From positions 30,505-94,504 of the forward strand of contig JAGGTH010000033.1 in NCBI GenBank assembly GCA_021163845.1: a stretch of 64,000 nucleotides of DNA. The letters run 5' to 3'. This document shows, piece after piece, positions 56,101 to 61,806 of the stretch; position 1 is the first letter of the stretch; each line of letters begins with the position of its first letter. The notes under the pieces are model-generated. The model made no database searches and was not told the DNA's origin. It saw only the letters and a program-made list of their open reading frames with translations. The translations under genes were made by a program, and so were the position numbers. The DNA is from Helicobacteraceae bacterium. GTDB taxonomy: Bacteria > Campylobacterota > Campylobacteria > Campylobacterales > Sulfurimonadaceae.

Positions 56101-56567
56101 TAGTCATGTGCTACGAGTTGATAATCCTCTTTACTCACTCCAAACTCTGAGAGCATTACCCCAAGACCACTATGATCAAGTTCCCAAGGAACCGCCATAA
56201 TCTTTTTATTTTTAAGATCTCTGGGAGATTTGATCTCAGGTTTGCTGAGTATTGCAAGTGCGTTTTGCTTGAAATAGGATGCAAGTAATACAACAGGTTT
56301 CCCTTGAAGTCTCTCTAATACTAAAGAGGAGGAAGATATTCCAAACGTGGCTTTATTACTTAACACCTCTTGGCTTATATCTATACCATCTTCGTACTCT
56401 TTAAAACTTACATCCAAGCCCACATCTTGATAGTAGCCTTTGGCTTTAGCTGTATAGAAACCTGCAAACTCAAACTGGTGTTTCCATTCAAACTGAACAG
56501 ATATATGTTTCATCTCGGCAGACAAAGAGAGTGCCAGAAGAGAAAAAAATAAAAGTAATTTCATCAT
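53115..56567 (-). CDS. Sensor histidine kinase with three periplasmic binding-protein domains
   Basis: This 1150-residue protein has a signal peptide (about 1-17), an NMT1/THI5-like binding domain (about 20-320), two SBP_bac_3-like domains (about 330-560 and 575-790), one membrane segment near 797, a HisKA domain (FLANMSHEIRTPMNAVLG, about 840) and an ATPase domain (GTGLGLSISKEL, about 1017). It resembles BvgS but lacks an internal receiver. The last 100 residues form a helical stretch that may be a degenerate phosphotransfer domain. The binding domains suggest sensing of small organic solutes. Confidence 0.9.
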   Translation of the reverse strand: MMKLLLFFSLLALSLSAEMKHISVQFEWKHQFEFAGFYTAKAKGYYQDVGLDVSFKEYEDGIDISQEVLSNKATFGISSSSLVLERLQGKPVVLLASYFKQNALAILSKPEIKSPRDLKNKKIMAVPWELDHSGLGVMLSEFGVSKEDYQLVAHDYKIDKFVNGEIDAMSIFITNQPYYLDKIGIKYNILNPANFGIFSYDLELFTSEEVLNNDSKMVKEFVEATNKGWKYALENKEEIVDLIYEKYTQKKSKGALLYEAQKTDDIFKRSIFQIGAIAPELIKLNVGMYEKLGLIKKDIKLEELISGYMIDERNIPSVSFTREQKEFLSKYKKISIAYEEDSEPFFIKNKDESYSGYIPELLKKMEQMTGIEFVIDASRSPSDAKVKKSFHPSKPEIMHQSDALLKFMPLLITKNDNPKNIQNIQDLASKKVLIRRGNLCFEKMLLQNDIIGLEILYADTTQELLEMLTSNRADAALIDESSLYLAKRIALDEMIQVQFSLGKYFDIAFETDSQELRDIFNTIINEIDAKERIKLKEKWFSFHKNGINLLPKELDYLLEKKEIKYCVDPNWLPFEGFQDAKHVGLSADYFKLFEKNLGITMRLVPTKNWSESLAFIKEKKCDILPLAMKTPKRDKYLDFSTPYISAPLVIVTKADVTFIEDISKLEGKKIGITKDHAFNELFRKKYKNFTIVDVKDMQDGLRKVQNKELYGYAGTLYNIAMLFQQEFYADLKVTGKFEEEWKLSVGVRDDEPLLKDIFNKAIDHISQEEKKSIFNKWIAIKYDQGIDYTLVWKVVFTSFLILLAVFFWNRRLSHLNKELTRARKVADEATRAKSNFLANMSHEIRTPMNAVLGMIHFMKGTQLDDAQKNYLKKIEKASYNLLTLIDDVLDFSKIEAKKLKINEIDFNLLDIFYNLDSMFKMKADEKGILFEIIYDETLPLHLHGDSLRLMQILTNLTSNALKFTHQGKIILRADKISDDMFRFSVEDTGIGISKDQQEKLFEPFSQADESTTRKYGGTGLGLSISKELATLMQGSISLISEVDKGSVFTLEVPLQDAQQNPEQTAASKQIKEEFSAQNDLLLLSASDVEKLFAQLSSAIEKRRPQLCHPLLDQLRQTQLTPEDTRLFKELESLIMSYQFQKAKELLDEKK

Positions 56568-56626
56568 AATTCATTAAACCTTTAAAACTGTAATATTTTA
56601 GCATAAGATGTCTCTTATAAGTGTGT

Positions 56627-56632
56627 TATACT
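56627..56632 (+). promoter_or_regulatory. -10 element suggesting a leaderless REC-GGDEF transcript
   Basis: TATACT ends six bases before the ATG at 56639, so transcription should start at or next to the A of the start codon. No ribosome site is present upstream of that ATG. Confidence 0.5.
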
Positions 56633-56638
56633 TTTCAC

Positions 56639-57508
56639 ATGGATACAATTTTAATAGTCGATGATACAAAAACAAATATAGATCTTCTGCTTGAACTCTT
56701 GAGTGATTATGATCTTGTGGTGGCAACAGATGGTAGGTCCGCACTCCAAATTGCTGCGCAAGAGAAGATCGGTATGATACTTTTAGACATTATGATGCCT
56801 GAGATGGATGGCTTTGAAGTGTGTGAGTATCTCAAAAGTTCGCTCAAAACAAAAGATATTCCAGTGATATTTATCACTGCACGTGTCGATGAAGAGAGTA
56901 TAGAAAAAGGGTATGAACTTGGTGGTGTAGATTATGTCACAAAGCCATTCAAGCCAAAAGAGTTGTTAGCAAAAGTAAAGACCCATTTTAAAATGAGCAA
57001 GCTGATCGAAGAGTTAAACCATATGGCAAGCCATGATCAGATGACGGGTATCTACAATCGTGGAAAGTTCTTTGAAAAAGCAACAAAGCTCTTTGATGAG
57101 GGAGATTCTCTCATGGCTGTGATGATAGATATTGATGATTTTAAAAAGATCAATGATACCTATGGACATCCCTTTGGCGATAAGGTGATCAAAGCCGTGG
57201 TACAAGAGATACGAAGTTTGCTTGATGAGGATGCTGTATTTGGACGTTTGGGTGGGGAAGAATTCGCTATTGTTGCTCACTTTTCTAAGAGAGAGAAGGG
57301 ATATGCAAAAATAGAACAGATTCGAAGTGCGATAGAACATCTTGTGATCTCAAATGAAGATGCTAGTCAAAGTGTTACAGTGAGTATAGGTGTTGCAGAA
57401 CAAACAGCTCAGACACAAGATATCGATATGCTACTCAAAGAAGCAGATGAAGCTTTATATGAAGTAAAAGCAAGTGGAAAAAATAGTGTAGCTCTTCGTA
57501 CAAGATAG
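56639..57508 (+). CDS. Receiver-GGDEF diguanylate cyclase
   Basis: This 289-residue protein has a receiver domain (about 1-120, MDTILIVDDTK, acceptor Asp in ILLDIMMPEMDG, Lys in VTKPFKP) and a GGDEF domain (about 130-288) with HDQMTGIYNRG and the active motif GRLGGEEFAI. It should make cyclic di-GMP when phosphorylated, like PleD. It diverges from the triple-domain sensor gene; the sensor or its partner kinase could phosphorylate it. ATG 56639 is chosen because the family start matches; ATG 56621 lies before the -10. Confidence 0.9.
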   Translation: MDTILIVDDTKTNIDLLLELLSDYDLVVATDGRSALQIAAQEKIGMILLDIMMPEMDGFEVCEYLKSSLKTKDIPVIFITARVDEESIEKGYELGGVDYVTKPFKPKELLAKVKTHFKMSKLIEELNHMASHDQMTGIYNRGKFFEKATKLFDEGDSLMAVMIDIDDFKKINDTYGHPFGDKVIKAVVQEIRSLLDEDAVFGRLGGEEFAIVAHFSKREKGYAKIEQIRSAIEHLVISNEDASQSVTVSIGVAEQTAQTQDIDMLLKEADEALYEVKASGKNSVALRTR

Positions 57509-57536
57509 GTGGCTTATAAGCCACGTATCATTTTTT
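57504..57536 (+). terminator. Palindromic terminator between REC-GGDEF and pilT
   Basis: A perfect palindrome GTGGCTTATAAGCCAC at 57509-57524, followed by a six-T run on the plus strand, ends the REC-GGDEF transcript. It contains the stop codon of the convergent pilT gene. Confidence 0.8.
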
Positions 57537-58614
57537 GAAGTTCTTCTGGACGGTTGGAGTTTTTGATTGCATTCTCTTTGGAGATGATCTTTTTTTGTAA
57601 GAGATTGAGCAGTTCTTGTGTTTGTGTACTCATATGTGTTTCTGTTTGATTGAGCTGCATTTGTGAGTAGATCTGGTGTACTTTATCTTCACGAATAAGG
57701 TTGGCAATCGCAGGATTAGTAATAAGTACCTCTTGAGTTGCAACTTTACCTCCACCTACACGAGGGATCAGTGACTGGGAGATAACGGCAACAAGAGAAG
57801 ATGCGAGTTGTGCCCGTACCTGTGGTTGTTCATCCCCATCAAAAACATCGATGATACGGTTGATCGTACCTGGAGCAGAGTTTGTATGGAGTGTTCCAAA
57901 AACCAAGTGACCTGTTTCAGCGGCGGTGAGTGCTGCACCAATTGTTTCAGCATCACGCATCTCCCCAATGAGAATAACATCTGGATCTTGACGTAGAGAG
58001 TATTTGAGTGCTGCAGCAAAAGATGCCGTATTTTCTCCTACATCCCTTTGTGAAAAAAGAGACTTGATGTTTTTGTGTACAAACTCCACAGGGTCTTCGA
58101 TGGTGATGATATGGCGTCGCTCTGTCATATTGATCTCATGGAGCATTGATGCAAGCGTAGTTGATTTACCACTTCCTGTAGGACCTGTTACAAGGATAAG
58201 CCCTTTCTCTTTTTTGACAAGTTCTTTAAAAATCGGATTGTTGTTAAACTGATCGAGGGTTGGAATATCAATAGGGATCATACGAAAAGCACACGCTATA
58301 CCATAGATAGTACGGTAATAGTTTGCTCTAAAACGACCAATATTTTCAAGTTCGAATGAGAAGTCTAACTCATTTTTGTCTTCAAAGACCTTTTTTTGTT
58401 TATCTTCGATAAGAGAGTATGCCATCTCCTCTACATCCTTTGCGCTGAGTACGGCAAGGTTGAGTGGACGTAACTCTTTGTCGATACGGATCTGTGGTTC
58501 ACTCCCTACAACAAGATGCAGGTCTGAAGAACCGTAAGCCAAAACACTCTTGAGTAGCTTTTTGATATCGAGTACTTTTTTAGGTTCTGCTGTATTTGCT
58601 ATCTCTTCACTCAT
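57514..58614 (-). CDS. pilT: Type IV pilus retraction ATPase PilT
   Basis: PilT powers retraction of type IV pili. The 366-residue hexameric ATPase shows Walker A GPTGSGKSTT, the Asp box ITIEDPVEF, Walker B DVILIGEMRD and the His box TGHLVFGTLHTN. Campylobacterota with pili use these for twitching or DNA uptake. It lies after the ArsC/Spx-like gene with a four-base overlap. A pseudopilin gene lies in the same window, but no pilB or pilQ is here. Confidence 0.95.
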   Translation of the reverse strand: MSEEIANTAEPKKVLDIKKLLKSVLAYGSSDLHLVVGSEPQIRIDKELRPLNLAVLSAKDVEEMAYSLIEDKQKKVFEDKNELDFSFELENIGRFRANYYRTIYGIACAFRMIPIDIPTLDQFNNNPIFKELVKKEKGLILVTGPTGSGKSTTLASMLHEINMTERRHIITIEDPVEFVHKNIKSLFSQRDVGENTASFAAALKYSLRQDPDVILIGEMRDAETIGAALTAAETGHLVFGTLHTNSAPGTINRIIDVFDGDEQPQVRAQLASSLVAVISQSLIPRVGGGKVATQEVLITNPAIANLIREDKVHQIYSQMQLNQTETHMSTQTQELLNLLQKKIISKENAIKNSNRPEELQKMIRGL

Positions 58615-58952
58615 AAGAAAACTCCTTTGTAATTATCTTCATTAAATCCAACAATAATTGTATCTTTGTATTGTACTACAGGTCTCTTGATAAGTCTATT
58701 TTCTTTGCAAAGCCATTCCCTCTTTGCAACATTGTCTAGAGCAAGTTCTTTGAGTTTGAGTTCCCTATACGTTGTGCTACGCGCATTAAAAAGAGCGTCA
58801 ATATCCAGTTTTTGAAGCCAGGTATCGATCGTTTCACACGAAGGCGATTCTTTGTTAAAGTCATAAAACTCATACTCCATGGCATGTTTTTTAAAAAAGG
58901 AGAGTGCTTTTTTAACACTATCGCAATTTTTGATCCCATACACTTTTATCAT
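58611..58952 (-). CDS. ArsC/Spx family thioredoxin-fold protein
   Basis: This 113-residue protein starts MIKVYGIKNCDSVKKALSFF, the ArsC/Spx/YffB fold with one Cys in the KNCDS position. The LIKRPVVQYKD motif near residue 90 is shared with the family. A true arsenate reductase needs more residues than can be checked here, and YffB-like members are unlikely to reduce arsenate. The start at 58952 follows gatC by seven bases. The end overlaps pilT. Confidence 0.8.
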   Translation of the reverse strand: MIKVYGIKNCDSVKKALSFFKKHAMEYEFYDFNKESPSCETIDTWLQKLDIDALFNARSTTYRELKLKELALDNVAKREWLCKENRLIKRPVVQYKDTIIVGFNEDNYKGVFL

Positions 58953-58959
58953 AAGGGGT

Positions 58960-59250
58960 CTACTCGATGATCTTTGGAACGACAAAGAAATGATCAGCAC
59001 TTTTTGGAGCATTATTTAAAATAGCATCATTGACTTTTGTATCACAAGAGGCTACGTCCTCACGCAGTGGAGTTGCCGCATCACTCATGGCAAAAGTACT
59101 CTCGACACCTTCTGTATTAAGTTCGCTCAAGTTGTCTACAAAGCTGACTATTTGGGAAAGTTGTTCAATTATCTCTTCTCTTTTGTCATCTGAAACTTTT
59201 AAATAAGAGAGTTTTTCGAGTCTAGTTAAGAGTGCATCATCTACTTGCAT
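58960..59250 (-). CDS. gatC: Asp/Glu-tRNA amidotransferase subunit C
   Basis: GatC is the 96-residue linker subunit of the GatCAB complex, which forms Gln-tRNA-Gln or Asn-tRNA-Asn from mischarged tRNA. It has the N-terminal LTRLEKLSYLKVSDD and the C-terminal DHFFVVPKII expected of the family, together with the PLREDVA segment. gatA and gatB are not in this window. A GGATG word four bases before its ATG probably acts as ribosome site and is also a copy of the repeated word. Confidence 0.92.
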   Translation of the reverse strand: MQVDDALLTRLEKLSYLKVSDDKREEIIEQLSQIVSFVDNLSELNTEGVESTFAMSDAATPLREDVASCDTKVNDAILNNAPKSADHFFVVPKIIE

Positions 59251-59396
59251 ATCTACATCCTATGAAAATTTTATTTGTAAGATTGTAACAAAAAAAACTT
59301 AGAATAACTCTTTGGAGATTGTTTGATGAAACTTTAACAAAGTATGCGTTATCATCTTGCCTTATAAATTAAAACATAAAAATAAAAGGATTTTTT

Positions 59397-59984
59397 TTGA
59401 GCCTAAAAGAGAATATTGAACAAGTGAAAAGTGAATTGAGTTCTGAGGAAAAGTTTTTCGAAAAAGCTGTGATGACAGAGAGATTTGTCAAGAAATACAA
59501 AAAATGGATGATCGGTTCTGTTGTTGCTTTGGTGGTACTTGTGGGTGCAAATATTGTTTATACGCATAATAATGAAGCGCGTATTGCAAGTGCAAATGAA
59601 GCGCTTTTGCTTCTCAAAGAGGATGCAACCAATGCACAAGCTCTAGAAGAGCTCAAATCAAACTCGAAAAATCTTTATAATCTTTGGATGTATGCGCAGG
59701 CAGTAGCGAACAAAGATATGGCAACACTTGTAGAGCTAAGCAAATCAAAAACGCCTATTGTTTCGGATCTTGCAAAATATGAAACAGCTTCGGATGTAGG
59801 TGCACTTGATACGTACGCTTCTACGCAAGATGCGATCTATAGAGATCTCGCTCTTGTTCGCAGTGCTATCTTACTTATCAAAGAGGATAAAGTAGACAAG
59901 GCACACCAAAAACTACAGATGGTTTCTGAAAACTCATCGTTTCAAAATATTGCAAAAGCATTACTTCATTACGGGGTGAAATAG
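59397..59984 (+). CDS. YfgM-like membrane-anchored TPR protein
   Basis: This 195-residue protein has a short cytoplasmic start, one membrane segment (about 37-56) and a helical periplasmic domain of TPR-like repeats. In E. coli yfgM lies directly before bamB, and here the next gene is a BamB-like lipoprotein, so this is probably the YfgM counterpart, which links the Sec machinery to periplasmic chaperones. The start is TTG with AAGGA upstream. Sequence identity to YfgM cannot be judged by eye, so context carries the call. Confidence 0.7.
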   Translation: MSLKENIEQVKSELSSEEKFFEKAVMTERFVKKYKKWMIGSVVALVVLVGANIVYTHNNEARIASANEALLLLKEDATNAQALEELKSNSKNLYNLWMYAQAVANKDMATLVELSKSKTPIVSDLAKYETASDVGALDTYASTQDAIYRDLALVRSAILLIKEDKVDKAHQKLQMVSENSSFQNIAKALLHYGVK

Positions 59985-59987
59985 ATT

Positions 59988-60980
59988 TTGAAGTCACTAT
60001 TATTAGGAACACTTATCACCTTACTTTGTTTGAGTGGATGTAGTTCAAAAAAAGTTTTTGAGCCTCAAGATGTTGAGAAAAGTTGGGAAAACTACGGTGA
60101 CTTGGATTCAAGTATCGTTGATATCACTTCTGATCTCGCACTCCTTAAAAATAGAAAAGTACTTTCGAAAAAAGAGCTTTTGGATGTAGAGATAGCACCT
60201 TCATTTAGACTTATAGGTTCGAGTGATGGTTGGATCATTAGTGCTGATATGGATGGCAATGTTACACTTGATTTTATAGCAGATAGTTCTCTGCAAGAGA
60301 AGTTTCAACTCAAAAAGACAATCGCGGGTGCCAGCGTACAAAACGATATTCTCGCTGTACTTTTTGCAGATAATGAGATGGCACTTTATTCTATCTCTAC
60401 AAAAGAGCTTCTTTTTAAAGAACAAGGACATCCACCTTTGATCGTCGATTCAAGAATTGTAAGTCCTTATTTTATGAATGACTTAGTGCTTTTTTTGACA
60501 CTTGATGGGAAGATCGTGATCGTGAATTCTTCACTCAAGAAAAAATTGAGAACTATCATTGTGAGTTCAGAGGAACATTTTAATAATATTATCTATTTTA
60601 ATGTAGTAGAGGAGAAGCTCATAGCAGCAACGGGTCATACACTTTTATCTATGGCGCAAAAAGAGATCCGTGTCAATCATGAGATTCGAAGTATCGTCTA
60701 CGATGGGAGCAATATCTTTATCGCTACAAAACAAGGAGAGATCATCTCTTTGACACCAGATCTTCAAGTAAATGCAAAAGTAAAGTTTCCATTTGCCCAT
60801 TTTCTTGGACTTATCCACCATAAAGAAAAAATATATGCGCTTGAAAAAGAGGGCTATCTCTTAGAGTTGAGCAAAGATCTACTCTCATATGAGGTATATG
60901 AAGCGGATGTAGAGAAGGGTTATGTCCTTAGTGGTGATACTGTTTTTTATATGGATGATGAGTATCTTTCCTTAGAATAG
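59988..60980 (+). CDS. BamB-like beta-propeller lipoprotein
   Basis: This 330-residue protein has a lipobox (LLCLSGC, cut before Cys about 18) and repeats of short beta strands like the blades of a propeller (for example NNIIYFNVVEEKLIAATGHT). It lies three bases after the YfgM-like gene. BamB helps insert outer-membrane proteins. The repeats are weak, so the call rests on synteny, lipobox and length. A TTG start follows the previous stop. Confidence 0.65.
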   Translation: MKSLLLGTLITLLCLSGCSSKKVFEPQDVEKSWENYGDLDSSIVDITSDLALLKNRKVLSKKELLDVEIAPSFRLIGSSDGWIISADMDGNVTLDFIADSSLQEKFQLKKTIAGASVQNDILAVLFADNEMALYSISTKELLFKEQGHPPLIVDSRIVSPYFMNDLVLFLTLDGKIVIVNSSLKKKLRTIIVSSEEHFNNIIYFNVVEEKLIAATGHTLLSMAQKEIRVNHEIRSIVYDGSNIFIATKQGEIISLTPDLQVNAKVKFPFAHFLGLIHHKEKIYALEKEGYLLELSKDLLSYEVYEADVEKGYVLSGDTVFYMDDEYLSLE

Positions 60981-60987
60981 AGCTTTT

Positions 60988-61806
60988 ATGTCCAATGAAC
61001 TCGAGGCTTTTTTAGAGTATATTTCTGTTACCAAAGCACTCAATAAAAAAAGTGTCGAGGCGTATAAAAGTGATCTTGTACAGATCGAAGAGGCTCTGCA
61101 CAAGCCTCTAGTCACTCTTGATTCCCAAAAAGTTTTGCAGCTTTTAAGCCAGTACCCAAACAAACGCACACTCAACCGCAAACTCTCTTCTGTTAATGCT
61201 TTTTTTGATTTTTGCTATAAACACCATTTTGTCCAAGAAACGACCAAGATACGCTCTGCCAAGATCCCAAAACTTCTTCCAAAGTTTTTATCCTATCCCC
61301 AGATTCAAAGAGCACTTGAGCTTATTGATATCAGTTCTTGGATCGGTCTGCGTGATTATGCTTTGATCCTTTTCTTGTATGCAAGCGGGGCTCGTATTAG
61401 CGAAGCTTTAGCACTAAGGCGAGAGGATATTGAAGGGGAGTGGCTTCATATCCGTCATGCCAAGGGAGATAAAGAGCGTATCGTTCCACTAGCCAAACTC
61501 GCTAGAAAGGCGATGGATAGATATTTGAAAGAGATAGCGTTTGAGAAAGACTTTGTGTGGTGCAACTATAAAGGGGAGAGGCTTAGTCGCATCTCTGCGT
61601 ATAAGATCACTCAAAAATACTTGGGAGTTTCCCCTCATGTTTTAAGACACTCTTATGCAACCTCTTTGATCACAGGAGGGGCAGACCTGCGTGTTGTTCA
61701 AGAGTTACTAGGACACGCATCACTTTTGACGACACAAATATACACCCATATCCAAAAGCAAGATCTCAAAGAGACCGTAGAAGTTTTTCACCCTATGGCA
61801 CACTAG
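60988..61806 (+). CDS. xerH: Tyrosine recombinase XerH
   Basis: This 272-residue recombinase probably resolves chromosome dimers at a dif site, as the single XerH does in Campylobacterota. The catalytic residues are Arg in ASGARISEAL, Lys in HAKGDKER, His and Arg in HVLRHSYA, His in LGHASLLTT and Tyr in TQIYTH. An N-terminal core-binding domain lies at about 1-85. I could not identify a dif site by eye. The gene is eight bases after the BamB-like gene and its end overlaps the convergent EAL gene by four. Confidence 0.92.
   Translation: MSNELEAFLEYISVTKALNKKSVEAYKSDLVQIEEALHKPLVTLDSQKVLQLLSQYPNKRTLNRKLSSVNAFFDFCYKHHFVQETTKIRSAKIPKLLPKFLSYPQIQRALELIDISSWIGLRDYALILFLYASGARISEALALRREDIEGEWLHIRHAKGDKERIVPLAKLARKAMDRYLKEIAFEKDFVWCNYKGERLSRISAYKITQKYLGVSPHVLRHSYATSLITGGADLRVVQELLGHASLLTTQIYTHIQKQDLKETVEVFHPMAH

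Noticed and set aside
60988-61806. xerH as part of an integron or mobile element
   Set aside because: No attachment repeats, cassettes or transposase genes lie near it, and its length and motifs fit the housekeeping recombinase.
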